64,000 nt of DNA, from positions 1,617,758 through 1,681,757 of the forward strand of contig VXAY01002116.1 in NCBI GenBank assembly GCA_013399855.1, written 5' to 3'. The DNA is from Oxyruncus cristatus. Its lineage: Eukaryota > Chordata > Aves > Passeriformes > Cotingidae. Numbering within the stretch: position 1 is the stretch's first letter; the number at the start of each line of letters is the position of its first letter. Shown here piece by piece: positions 1-11,908 of this stretch. Position numbers and translations under genes: made by a program. The notes beneath the pieces were generated by a model that ran no database searches, had not been told where the DNA came from, and worked only from the letters and a program-made list of their open reading frames with translations.

Positions 1-2442
1 ATTTCTTACAACACACTAACAGTGTGTCATGGCTGACAGAGCCCAACAAGAAGATGCTACGTAACACCAGAGACAAGCAGTGAGTCTGGAGTAGACGTGT
101 CACATTGAGATTGCCCAGCCACCGAAAGGAATTGGATCCAGTTTAAAAACCAGTTTTTGGTAAGATTATCTTGATCTGCAAAATTATCTTCTTGAAAATT
201 GCAGCTAAATCTTACTGCACTATCCTACCAGAATCCAAGCAGATGGTTCCCTGGTGGTGCTGGGGCATTTTATATATATATGTATTCTGATATAAACCAG
301 ACTCATTGCAAATTAACATAACTCTCCTAGTGCACTGTATGGAATTCAGCCCTCTGGATTATTCCATTTTCCAGTGAAGTACAGATTATAATATAGCATG
401 TGTTCTGTTTTTAAAGCAATTAAGCTTAAATATACTTGTTCTTCAGTTTAATTTTCCTTCTGAAAGCACAGCAGTCCTCTTCTATCAACAAATCCATTCC
501 AGAATGTTTTTGCTAGCAACTGTTACTAAGACATTTTTGATCCAAAGTGGAAGCTTGAGAGGGATATAATCAGCTCTCTAGCATGGCTAGAGACATTTGC
601 CAGTAGCTAAAATACACAGTAAGCAAAATATCTGCCCTTCGGATGTTTTTAAAACAAAGAAAAGCCATCAAAACTTTAGGACATAAACCCCATCTGCTTC
701 TCATCCTGGAAAAGCAGGATTCATTCTAGTCTAGCTGTGGGATGGCTGCTTTCAGACAGGAAGGAACAGCTCCCTGGTCCAAGCAATCAAACATCATATG
801 ACAAGAACGACTGGAAGAACCCCCATCATTGGCATTATGCGACAGGATTGGGGTGTGGACTCCAAAAAATGTAATTATGGGAGGTTTTCTCACAAAACAG
901 ATGTCTGCAGTTGGTGTCTTCTCCTGGATCCCCACTGCTACCCTGGTAGATGCCAGGCTTGACCTTGGGAGCAGTTTTGGCTGTGGATGCCGTGTAGCTG
1001 TGGGTCTGTAGCCAGAAGCAAAACCTAAACGTGTAAGAAAGCGGCAAAGCAAACGCCAGGCCCCAACCCTGGCCCTTAGTGTTGAGGCAAAGCACCATCT
1101 TATTGTGACTGAAGCCTTTAATTGTTTTACCAATCACTGGAAAACACTTGCTTCTTCCATTTTCTCCATCCTCATCCCACTGTAGGGGATCAAGCAGAAT
1201 AAACAAGCTTGTGCGCTACTTGTTGCCAGGATTTTGGGGTTGTCACCCAACCAGTGGATTGCACAAGTCCCTGTTCCCTAAGTTGTTATAAACAAACCCA
1301 ATTCCTACTAGTGAGCATTTTGTCATGTCCCATTCTCACTGTGCACGTGTGTCTACATGATCCATGAGGTCAGGATTGCTCTGAGGTCTGCTCCAAGAGC
1401 CGTTTCAGGTGGCTGTGATGTTATCAGGAGTAGCTGGAGAAACAAAGGTGTTTCCACAGAAAAATTGGCAGGTGAGGGAATAAGGAAATGATTTTCAACT
1501 CATTTGTTTTAAGGTACGTTTATCATACCCAAATCTAAACATATTGATTTATATTATGGCTTTGGCATCATAAACATTTGATAGGAATATTTATTAACAT
1601 TGTGCTGGGTTTTTTTGGCTTTCCAAAGCAAACTTCTAAGGAAATATTTAAGCACACACACGCTACACAATTGGCTGACTCCAGCTCACCTCCTCAACAC
1701 AATTGGATTGTATGAATACTCACTTCTCTCATAAAGCAATCCAGTACTCAGGGGTGCAGACAGATCACAGAATCAGGCTTCTGAGCTAAAGCTACAAATG
1801 GACCTAAGTGCTACTTCCAGCATGGTATTTTACAGGGATCTGTCAAATTCCTGTGGCTAAGGGCTATGCACAGTCACATTACTGCTGGCAAAGCCCCATG
1901 GGCCTTGAGTCTCCACCAGAGCAACTACACTGGCCTTGGAACTGTCATCCTGCTCAGACCCCTGTGTCACACCAGAGGCAAAGCAGAGCTCCCAGGCTGC
2001 CTGTCTGCTCTGTGGTCCTTCCTCTAGGACCTGCTTCAGGGCGTGTTGTTCTTTGAGTACAGTTATTATACTTCTTTGGGCACTGTTGTTATACTTGGCT
2101 TTGCACCAACCAGAGGTAGTAAAGGAACTTTCCGATGTTGCCACGTGTGTCCCACCGTATCCCACAGAGCAGTGACTGAACCGGACTACTTTTCTTCTCG
2201 TTTGCCTACCCCACCAGAGAGATGTCCAGAAAACTGCCCCAAAAGTCAAGATGTGGGTTAAAGTTCCTGCCTCAAACAAGTGTAAGGAATACCTGAGGAA
2301 AAAAAAACCAACAGCTGCCCATGTTCCTCTTTCACTGCCAAAAAAACGATTTATCCTCCTGCAGGTTTCCATAATGTGACTTAGATGCCTAATGTAAAAA
2401 AGATTCAGAGCTTAAAACCCAGATAGACTCCCAGATGGACAG
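1..2442. other. Gene-free unique sequence
   Basis: No exon, repeat family or RNA gene is recognised. Open frames at about 726-1206 and 1857-2372 lack recognisable domains and overlap each other on opposite strands. The stretch near 1500-1610 is AT-rich with homeodomain-like TTAAT/ATTTAT words and could be a conserved element, but I cannot test this. Confidence 0.5.
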
Positions 2443-2526
2443 AGAATCATAGAATCACAGGATCATTAAGGTTAGAAAAGACCTCTGAGGTCATCAAACC
2501 CAACCTTCGACCAAGTACCACCATGA
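2443..2526 (-). mobile_element. CR1 LINE 3' tail fragment
   Basis: Reverse complement of the CR1 tail: agaatcatagaatcacagga, then aaggttagaaaagacctctgaggtcat. It belongs to the GAGGTCTTTTCC tail class. The similarity stops after the ACCACCATG word. Confidence 0.85.
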
Positions 2527-3349
2527 GCAATTTTGAAGACAACATTTTAACAAAATGTCTTCCTTTATCCAGAACCAGGAACCTAGAAGCCCTGAGTCTT
2601 GCCCATCCTCCTGTTTTCCACAGGTGTCCCCAGGTATTTTTAAGCTCTGCTTCCTGGTTTTAGGTAACCCTATTCATTCACCTAATCTGCTTACAGAGAT
2701 CCTGAGTGCTTGATGCCTGGAACAGCCTGAGTCTGCATGTAGATCTAGTTTTAAGTGAGTTTTCCAAGACTAGGCAGAAAGTGAATGCAAGAACCAGGAA
2801 TGGAAGCCAAGTTTCTTGTTTCATAAACAAGATTTAACCACTTCTGCTCTTAAGAATCAAGCATGAAAAGAACATAACAAAGGGGAGGGACAAGGAAAGC
2901 TTTCAAAGGACCCAACCCAACAGATTTCTTGAATGCCTTGTGTTGCCAGACATTTACGGCTTTGAGCGCTGCTGGAATTCTTGAAGCTGGTGGATACTTT
3001 TCCTCACAAATTTTATTACTGTAGAATTTGATTCTGTTACCCTTATGCATCTTGGTAAGCCCCACTTTTTTCCCCAGAGGTTGAAAAGAGCCCTTAGGCT
3101 CAGAGGGTAGAGAAGACTGCCAAGTGCAGAAACTAATTTTTATTTTGTTTGCTTTTTCTTAAAAATAAAAGGAAATGAGAAGATGAAACCCATGTTGTTT
3201 TCTGAGCTTTTTTTTCGTGCCATTGAAATTTACCTTCCCTTGTGATGATCACTTTTCCCTGCTGTACTACCCAGGACAAGGTAACAGTGACTATGAACCA
3301 GCCCCAGCAAGAACTTCTCCCCTCAGATCATTTTTCTGCCAGGAAAGGC
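2527..3349. other. Gene-free sequence with one SINE relic
   Basis: Holds the MIR-like relic at 2752-2846. Otherwise nothing is recognised. Confidence 0.5.
2752..2846 (-). mobile_element. MIR-like (CORE-SINE family) relic
   Basis: Reads like the reverse complement of MIR: taagtgagttttccaagac, then a GTGAATG word, ccaggaatggaagcc and a final tttaaccact. The order and spacing match the MIR pattern of TTAAGT, GACTTGCCCAAG, CAGAGCCAGGA and TTAACCACT. It is heavily mutated, as expected of an element older than birds. Identification is from memory of the consensus. Confidence 0.6.
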
Positions 3350-3665
3350 AGGTTTACTCCCATCTGAATGGTTCCTGGAGGTGGTTTGGTTTGGGTAAAT
3401 CTCACAGGAGACCTAAGCAACAAGTTGCACTGGAAATTGGTGTTATTTTCTGTCGGCTCAAAAAGATGCCTTTGACTTTTCAGAGGTGGATTTAAGAAGG
3501 CTTGATGAGGACCAGGGGCTCAGTGACCGGGCCCGGTGGGTCATTCAGTAAGGAAATTTGGTGGCAAGTAGGAGTAGGTCTGTATTTCATAAGGTGCTTT
3601 GAGGTAAAAGAGAAAGCGAGAGGATATTAAGATGGACTCTTTTTTTTTTTGCTACAATTTAATAT
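3350..3665. repeat. Copy 1 of an unclassified 0.3 kb repeat
   Basis: Matches 8841-9148 in direct orientation, from ggttTactcc / ggttGactcc through to a shared aatttaatat. By eye there are about 14 substitutions in about 265 aligned bases, plus length differences in a T-run. It is not CR1. Its ends are not TG...CA, and the flanks outside the match are unrelated. Confidence 0.85.
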
Positions 3666-4912
3666 GCGTGAAAGCAATTTCCACAGCAGTTGCTATAATG
3701 GGAGCATAAACATTTTTTTAAACAGCCATCTACTCTATTTCTTGGGGAAAGAAAAATACGTAAATAAGTAAAACCAAAAACAGTGAAGAAGAAGTGGTGT
3801 CCTGGCTTCTGATCAGTAATGGGGAAGAAAAATTTAAAAAAAAAAAAAAAAGTGGCTCCTGTACAACATAGAGGAGAAGAAAACTCCAGTAAACAAGACA
3901 AAACAGATGTAATTGGAAACAGGGCCCCAGCAGCACTCCAGGTTGGAAGGTACAGGGAGAGAATAAGAGAGCTGCAGGGAAGAGTAGAAGAACTGGAAAA
4001 CTCAAAGAAAACCAAGGGGAATTGAATAAAAACAACAGTCTACTTTCTAAAAGTAAACAGAGGGGGAAGGGAGAATATACAAAGGGAAAACAGATGCGCA
4101 GTGAGACAGTGCTCAAGAGACAGAGGGAGATGAAAGCAGTCTGAAACTAGAGGGAAACTTGGAGTGAAAAAAAAGGAACAACCAAAAAATCCAACAAAAA
4201 AATGTTGGCAGCAATGCCTTGGTGACCTTCACACAGTGAGATACCTCTGTTTGTTTGGGCCCTGGGGAGGTTGGTGACATTCTTTTGGCACGGAAGAATT
4301 TAACACCAAAGTACACTGAGGAGCCTGAAATACAGTAATGCTGTCTTACTTGGGATTGTTTTTAAAGTCTCTTCCCTGTTTTGCCTCAGTCATGCAGATC
4401 TGAGAGGCAGCAGATGAGGAGGAACTCTGAAACTGGGTCAAGGTGTGAGGTCTGGCTTCAGCCCAGAGGATCCAAAGAGAGCCTGATCCACCATCACTAG
4501 CTGAGCATCCTCTTCCATTGGGATCTGGGTGCACACATCTCCCACAGGCTTAGAGCCACCTGGTCTACCAAGACATAATTTCCATACACAATTTAGGTTA
4601 TTTGTAGCAGTGTGTCCTTTCTGCTTAATAGATGCACAAGAGTAACTTGTCATGGAAAAAAGCTGCTTTCTGGCTTTTGTGGAACCTGTTGGAAACCCAC
4701 AGTGGTTCCAAGTACTGCAAACACATGCTGTAGGTCTTCTGACATAAGAAGTTTCTCTGAGTTTTAACTGACAAGGTTGGGATTCTTACAAGGCTACTGG
4801 GGAGCTGTGCAAAGAGGTTTAAAATATTGCCCTCTCAGCTGTACGTCCTTGTCCTTGGGCAGCTCAGAGTTCGGTGAGTCAGTGCAAACTTACTTTTAAA
4901 TAGATGGTGTAG
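3666..4912. other. Gene-free sequence between repeat copy 1 and a CR1
   Basis: Contains a 68-codon plus-strand open frame (3819-4025) with a lysine-rich start and a coiled-coil-like stretch RYRERIRELQGRVEELENSK, then a stop. It resembles in style the short coiled-coil proteins of retroelements, but no family is identified and the following sequence has stops in all frames. Nothing else is recognised. Confidence 0.4.
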
Positions 4913-5198
4913 GTCAAGGGGGAATGGCATTAAACTAAGAGAGGAGAGATTTAGATTAAATGTTAGGGAGAACTTCTTTACTGTAAGAGTGGTGAGGCCC
5001 TGGCACAGGTTGCCCAGAGAATTCCTGGATACCCTGGATGTGTTCAAGGCCATGTTGGATGGTGCTTGAAGCAACCTGGTCTGATGGAAGGTGTCCCTGC
5101 CCATGGCAGGGTGTTGGAACTTGATGATCTTTAAGGTCCCTTCCAACCCAAACCATTCCATCATTCTACGATTCTATGAGCCTATGATTCTATGACTC
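4913..5198 (+). mobile_element. CR1 LINE 3' end fragment
   Basis: Has the end of CR1 ORF2 and the tail: ttactgtaagagtggtgagg, ccctgcccatggcagg, then repeated attctatgag-type octamers at 5163-5198. It belongs to the tail class with the ccctgcccatggcag block. Confidence 0.93.
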
Positions 5199-7811
5199 AG
5201 TGATCATGACAAGGCCCAGTAGACAGAAAAAGGACCTGTGCCCTTTTTGCCAGACTCTGTGGCAGTGTTTTACTTATTCCACTTCAGAGTTTAGGGGTTT
5301 CCAGAGCATTGGATGAGTCTTATTGACAGCATTGGTAAAAAGAGCCAATGACTGGGCCAGGAAGGTCAAAGATGTTCTCAGAGGGAAAACTCAACATCTT
5401 TCTCAGCATTGTGATTTTGGGTTAGTGATATAGCATGAAGTGCTGCTGCTGTGTTATTCCTGTGCAGTGAAAAATCAGAGGACTTATAGTCCAGACTACT
5501 ATCTTCTTCCTGCTTTCCTCTCTCTGAGTATTTAAATGTGCCTGTCTCTCCAGTTTGTCTAATTGACCTCAATGGCTACATCTGTATTAATAAAACAAAC
5601 ATTGCCAGGAGTGATTCTTGTGCTTGGAGACTGAGAGTCTGGTTACTTTCACCTTATTAAACCCTGTTATCTTCTAAAACTGTGTTCAGCCATCTACTGG
5701 AAGTGGTCCCAGGAGTGTGCTTGTTTCTGCACCATCCTTGGGAGCAGCCTTTGAGAGACATGGAAGCCTGATGAGGATCACTCTGGCAGTGTGACAGAGG
5801 ACACCACCAGGGAGGTCTGTCCAAGGAACTGGTTATTCCTAATGTGACCAAGGCAAAGAGCAAATTGTCCTATGACTGCTCATCTCTGTCCATTGGCTCT
5901 CACCAAGCTGATTCAAATTTAGTAGTGAATGGTTGTACCTGTCAGAAAAACAAAACAAAAACAAAAACAAAAATAAAAAAAACCCACAGCCAAACCCTGG
6001 TACAATTTCCTTTATATAAAAAAAAAAAAAAAATAAATAAATCCCAAATCCTTTTAGGACAAATCCCCAAAGACATATATAATCTCCTCACCTTGTAAAA
6101 TTTCACTGGTTTGCCCCTAAACCACGGTGTTTGCCAGGAGAAATTTGGAACAAAATCTCTGTCCAAACACAAGAGGGGTAAAATTCCAGTTTCTGCGTTC
6201 TGTTTTGTTTAGAGAGAGGTCATAAGTGATTGCTTTCTGTCAGAACCAAACTCCCTCATAGCCTAAGTCTCCTAGAAATGAATTTTTGTATCACTTTTGT
6301 TATAAGGAACAAACTCCACATCCAGCAATGTTTAGATTTGGGACTTAGGTGTGGGCCTGTTAGCAAACTAGGACTGTATATGATGCTAGGTCGAAGATCC
6401 AAACTTACCCAAAGTTTCAGGGAGTGATCAGATCTGTGGTTTTGGTTCAGCTCCATCCCTGCTTTAGAGGGAGAGAAGTAGTTTGGACTTTGCTGATAAA
6501 AGAAACTCGTGCCTGAATCATTTTATACCGGTTACGTGTTAAATATACCACAGCAGATTCACGGGGCGAGGAAGTATTTTAAACATTGCAGTGAGTTAAC
6601 TGGAAGGAACCATAGGAAATATATACCAGAAGTTAATTTTTTCCAGTTCTTTTCCAGCTCTGCACCCTGCCTTCGTTAGCTCTTGTGTCAGATGGCTTGT
6701 TTTCACTTGGAACTGCTTCGGAATCATTATAAAACACAACTGGTGTGCCACAGGGACACGGGGGGAGTCTCCTAGCTTATATTTTGCAGATGTCCATAAT
6801 TTAATTGGGCCAGCAGGTGACCAGGATTACAAGGTCACCTTCTGATGGTGATCAGCTTATGGCTGAACATGGGCAGCCCACAGGAACACATTGGGGCTGT
6901 TGTACCCACACTCGAGCCCTGAGCTCCACAGCTTCCCTGCAAGTCTGCTGTGGGTATCAGATGCTGTCTGCCTGAAATCTGTCCTGAAGGTTGAGTTTCA
7001 AAATCTGATAGTGCTTCCTGGCCGTAAAAAAATGTGTCAATCCAGTGAGACCGTGGTTTTGCTTAAAGGTAAAGCAACCCAGGGAGTTTTTCAGGTCTGG
7101 ATGCAACAATCGATGATCATGGAGTTTATCTTGACATTTGTTAGTTGTTAATGGCAGTGCTTCCAGGGAGCTCAGCACATTCCAGAGAGCTACACAGCAT
7201 CCTTGGCCTGCACAAGCTGGGAATTTAAGAACACACAAACACTAAAGGAAACGGCAACAATAAATAGGTGTTCTAAATGTTGGGGATTTTTTCCTTTGTC
7301 ATTAAAGGTCACTTGAGTCACTACTAGTTATAGGGTGGCAGATTCTCAGAGGTGGAAATATCCATGGGGAGGGGAGTTACAGGTTGACCTGGATGGGCAT
7401 GATGAGGTCAGCTGAAGCCTGGGCTTGGCCCTCTCCAGATGCAGGGAGTGCCAAAACCAACAAGAATTTGCCTGTAGTCTGGACATGAAAACCACTGTTA
7501 GGTCAAAGAGCCTCAGTGACAGTGGCAGAGTTTGTGACCGAGAGGAGAATCAGGAGAGAACTAACAAAGAGCAACTCAGGAAGTCACATTGAGGAGTGAT
7601 GCCCCTTCCAAATGCAAGTGATGCTGGGACCATCTGTGATGGCTGGTGACCCCAAAACTATGGGAACACTGCTGTTCCTTTTCCACTAGAAAGCAAGATC
7701 CTGAAAGGCTGAGATCCTTTTGGCTGGTCCTGACATTCAGTGTCTGGTACTGTCCTGCAACTGAGGATGGAGGAAGGATTCAGATGTCCCTTGGCTCTGG
7801 CCAGGCTTACA
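5199..7811. other. Gene-free unique sequence
   Basis: No gene or repeat family is recognised. Simple A-rich tracts lie at 5946-5986 (CAAAA-like) and 6019-6040. Open frames here are short and have no recognisable domain. Confidence 0.5.
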
Positions 7812-7936
7812 AATCATAGGATCATAGGATGATTTGGGTTGGAAGGGACCTTAAAGCTCTAGTTTCAACCCCCCTGCCATGGGCAGGGACACCTCCCACT
7901 AGAACAGGTTGCTCAGAGCCCCATCCAACCTGGCAT
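7812..7936 (-). mobile_element. CR1 LINE 3' tail fragment
   Basis: Reverse-complement CR1 tail: aatcataggatcataggatg, then ggttggaagggaccttaaag and ctgccatgggcagggacac. Similarity is lost after ccatccaacctgg. Confidence 0.9.
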
Positions 7937-8840
7937 CCCAAATGACATCCCAAGAGAAAAGAGCATGACATGACAAAGTTTAGTCACTGAAGGTCAGTGT
8001 TGCTTTATCCAGCATGGACTGAGTAATTTCTCAGCAGAGCTTTTCACTCACCAAACTATTCTCTTGCCTATTCCCTTGGGGGCTGCCACGTGACATGAAA
8101 AGTCCTTTTCTCTTTTGCCAGGAGAAAAGCTTCTTTCAGCAGATAACAGAAACATTGCAGTGACTTTCAGCAGAACAGAGACAAGGGGAAGAATGGTCAT
8201 GGGAAAAGATCAGGCATCTAATCGTATCACTTGAGTCTTTCAATATATATTTATTTTTGAGGGATTTCCCCCCAAGTCCAGAAAGCGAAATTCAACTCCG
8301 AACTCTTCATCTACATGACTTGGGAAGACCTTTTGACCTGCCTGGGCTTTTCCATTTGGGAAGAATGAGTAATAATACCCGATATCCTCAGTAATAGCAG
8401 AAAATGCCCTCATGAAGTAATTGGCAGATCAGAGAGAACGATATCAGTGTCCAGAGATCACAAAGGACTGTGTACAAATGTTTTTAAACAATGATGTATT
8501 ACTTCCTTGTGGTAATCTCATATTTCAGAGTCATCTCATACCACACCCCATATCTCCTCAGAACGTAGCAGCGACACTGAGCACAAAACCCAAACCAGAT
8601 CCTGATAGACAGATCTCTGCCTTTCCATTAAGCTTGGTGCCTTTAAAATTATTTAAATTGTTTATACTCATTTATTTAAAATAAAGGAGGCTGCTACCAG
8701 TGCAGGTCCTCTAACAGACCCACAAACACTCTGACTTTCTCCTGACAGATGCCCCACATATTTTAACTAAATCTGTGATAACTACATACTCTACCTGTGG
8801 CTGCTCTGAGAGTACCAGTGCCACAGCACAGGTGTGCTGA
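7937..8840. other. Gene-free sequence with one possible SINE relic
   Basis: A weak MIR-like stretch lies at 8290-8395. Nothing else is recognised. Confidence 0.45.
8290..8395 (+). mobile_element. Possible MIR-like relic
   Basis: The order acatgacttgggaagacc, ttttccatttgggaagaatg, then agtaataatacc recalls the MIR pattern of TGACCTTGGGCAAG, TTTCCCCATCTG and AATAATA. Strongly diverged; the match is suggestive only. Confidence 0.4.
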
Positions 8841-9148
8841 GGTTGACTCCTGCTGAATGGTTCCTGGAGGTGGTTTGGTTTGGGTAAATCTCACAGGAGA
8901 CCTAAGCAACAAGTTGCACTGGAAATTGGTGTTATTTTCTGTTGGCTCAGAAGGGTGCTTCTGACTTTTCAGAGTTGAGTTTAAGAAGGCTTGATGAGGA
9001 CCAAGGGCTCAGTGATCGGGCCCTGTGGGTCTTTCAGTAAGGAAATTTGGTGGCAAGTAGGAGTAGATCTGTATTTCATAAGGTGCTTTGAGGTAAAAGA
9101 GAAAGCGAGAGGATATTAAGATGGACTTTTTTTACTGCAATTTAATAT
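8841..9148. repeat. Copy 2 of an unclassified 0.3 kb repeat
   Basis: Direct-orientation partner of 3350-3665, about 5.5 kb away and roughly 95% identical. Most differences are transitions. The T-run near the end is shorter here (8 T at 9127-9134 in place of about 11). It could be a dispersed repeat family member, a solo-LTR-like sequence or a local duplication. Confidence 0.85.
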
Positions 9149-10506
9149 AGGACCCTGCATAAGCCCTTCTCCAAAGATGAACCTGTCTGCTTCCCCTGGG
9201 GCAGCTGCAGATTTAGGCGAAGGCAGCAGCTGCTGCTCCTCAGAACTACTGCTCCAAAGGCATCGGTTATGTCTCTCCGTGCTCCTCAGCTTTTATTTGC
9301 AGCCATAAAGAGCAGGAACTTTAAAATATAGAATAAAGCAACAGCTGTGTTGGTCCAGATCCAAAATCACCTTTTGGGTCCAAAATCCAGTCTGTTAAGA
9401 AGGTAGGAACGGGAAGAGGCTGATGAGTGCGGGTTGGGGCATTCACACTGAACACGGCAGTAGCCCCAAAAGGGTGGAAATGGCTCGACTTGAGAGTTTT
9501 ACAAGTGCTTCAGAGGGACGAGGGCTTGTTAGAGCCTGGAAGAGACGCCTGGAAGCTCAAACAATGCTGAGTGTGGCTCAAAAAGCACTCCCTGTGGACA
9601 GACCATCCTTTCCACACAGCCAGAGGTTCCCCGCACGCCTTTAAAGCCCGTCGCACGCTACATGTTGCATTGATTGTGCACAGCAGCTGAGAGCTGAACA
9701 AATAAGCTGCCGCTGCTGTGCTGGATAGGGAAACATCCTGGTGTTGCTATGACATTCCTTGTCAAGTTTTCAGGCTCAAATGGATCCCACATGGGGGAGT
9801 GCATCAGGCTCCGCTGGCAAGTGGGAGATTTGGAGGCTGGAGCGCTCCCCATCTCCTGTTCGTGGAAACAAAGCATCTTTTATGCCTCCTCCCAACCAGG
9901 ACAAGGGGCTGGAATAAATAACCGAGTGACCCAGCCACTCCCCTGCTATTATAACAAGCAGCTGGAGGGCCACCAAAACCGGGCAACGCTGCTCGTCAAA
10001 CAGGCGCTTTCCCACTCGCCTTTTATTGGGATTCACTGGTGGCACTCTGGGGGTTTGTCGCTTCTTCCTTTGCCTCCTACTGTCCAGAGACACTACCAGT
10101 AAAACCCCAAAGCGATATTAAAAGAGGGGGGCTGGGCTGGCAGCCAGCTGTTGCTAACAGATGTGCCTGTGAGCATCACAGAATAAGCCAATTTAGCCGA
10201 TCCAGCCCCGCTCGCAAAGTGGAGCCCATTGTTCCATGGGGCACGACAAGCAGCTGCAGGAGGTTAAATAAATCCCAGGGCACAACTCTTTTAGGCTGTG
10301 GAAAGCGTCCAGAAAGGTGCTTATTGCTGCAAAGAGAGGTTGGGGAGCTCTCTGGGGCAAATAGTAGGTGTTCAAACACCAGCACCATGGCAACAAAAAT
10401 ATACCTTTGAATTTTTAAGCTCTCTTGGAAGATAAAAGGAGTGAAAAGGGCATTCAAGGGGCCAAAGTGAAGTTTTCCACGGATCCAGGTTGGGTGGGGT
10501 TGACTT
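9149..10506. other. Gene-free, locally GC-richer sequence
   Basis: About 9,400-10,400 is richer in G+C than its surroundings and is open in several frames on both strands at once (for example 9749-10102 plus and 9776-10093 minus). That pattern reflects base composition, not coding. No domain is recognised. It could be an unrecognised repeat or a conserved element. Confidence 0.4.
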
Positions 10507-10680
10507 AGAATCATAGAATCAGGGAATCATAGAATGGTTTAGGTTGGAAGTCACATTTAAAGGTCACCTAGTCCAAGCCCCTGTAATGACCAAAGACATC
10601 TTCAACTAGGTCAGGCAGCTCAGAGCCCTGTCCAACCTGGCCTTGACTGTTTCCAGGGATGGGGCATCCACCACTTTTCT
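10507..10680 (-). mobile_element. CR1 LINE 3' end fragment
   Basis: Reverse-complement CR1: agaatcatagaatcagggaa, ggttggaagtcacatttaaag, then tccaacctggccttgactgt and ccagggatggggcatccacc. Confidence 0.9.
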
Positions 10681-11783
10681 GCCAGGATTTATATGACCTT
10701 GGGAAAAAGAAGATTTATGATGGAGTCAAAAACAGATGCTCAGGTCTTTTGCTGATGCTTCAAAGCCACCCTCCCTCCATCCTTCCCCTTGTCTGGAGTC
10801 TGTCCTGCACTACACAGAAGTGGTGGCCACTGCAGCCCACAGGGACCTTCTTCTACCTCAAACCACAGCCTCAAGGAGCAGCAAAAAGACTGGAATTTGG
10901 TGATGCCCTGCAAGGCAGCTGCTTTCCTGGGCCTGCTGCCTCTTCTCCTGGAAAAGGAGAGACGCAGCTGGGGGGAGGCAGCTCCAGCTGGGAAGGTGGG
11001 GAGGGTGAGAGAAAAACCATGAGGGAAGTGCCTGAGCAATTTCACAGCAGAGGCAGCGTATGAAGTTGCTTGGTTCGTGGTCTGCACTCTGGGGTCTGTC
11101 TGTGGGAAGCCTGCAGGGGTGTTGCAACCTGCCAGTGCCAATAAACATCACCACAAGACCAGAGGAGCTGAGGGCCTGCAATATGAAAGGCAAAAAGAGG
11201 AAAATTAGAAGCAAAAAATATGAAGTTAATAAAAATCCTTTATCCAATCAGACTCTAAAGAGAGCACAGACATGGGCTGGAAGCAGCAGCCGGGCGCTCT
11301 GAGACCTCACTTTGCTTAATTACCTAATAGCTTGCAGAGCCCTTCCAGTTTTATGAGTTGCACATTTATTTGCAGCTGTCCTGCCTTGCAGGAGCCATCG
11401 TAGCTGGTGGGGGGGTGTCTCTGCCTGTGCCCCCTGCCTGGATGCAGGGCAGTGGGGCTCCGTGGCCCAGATGCTCCACATCTCAAGGTTTGAACAAGCT
11501 AAACCCCTTTAGGTAGATAATCTTTCTCATAAACCATATAAGTTGCCCACTAAGGGGAATAAATTCCCCCTCCCCGCTGTTTGCACAGCAGGTCCCCTGG
11601 GCGGTTTGTCTGAGCCCCTGTTCCCAGGACAGAGGGTTGATGATTTCATGAAGATCAGAAATTGTGCCTGTGGCTTGCTGGGGGCTGGCACAGGCTTTGC
11701 TTTGGTTTTCCTGCTGCAAGAAAACCCCTTCCCATCTAAGCTCCTCTCTCCTGCTGGGAGCAGCTCCCAGAGCAGGAGGTGGG
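10681..11783. other. Gene-free unique sequence
   Basis: Overlapping open frames on both strands at 10659-11247 lack recognisable domains. Nothing else is recognised. Confidence 0.45.
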
Positions 11784-11908
11784 TCGGATGCTCTGCTGGG
11801 GCTCTGAGCAACCTGGTCTAGTTAAAGATGTCCCTGCTCACTGCAGGGGGTTTGGACTAGATGACCTTTAAAAGTCCCTTCCAACCCAAAACTTTCTATG
11901 ATTCTATG
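11784..11908 (+). mobile_element. CR1 LINE 3' tail fragment
   Basis: Contains gctctgagcaacctggtcta, then a diverged ccctgctcactgcaggggg, cccttccaacccaaaac and a terminal tctatgattctatg. Confidence 0.92.

Noticed and set aside
1857..2372. 171-codon minus-strand frame
   Set aside because: No recognisable domain, overlaps open frames on the other strand, and lies in apparently unique noncoding DNA.
3350..9148. A full endogenous retrovirus with the paired repeats as its two LTRs
   Set aside because: The interval lacks recognisable polymerase or envelope frames, the repeat ends are not TG...CA, no primer binding site or polypurine tract is evident, and the shared aatttaatat continues past any plausible LTR end.
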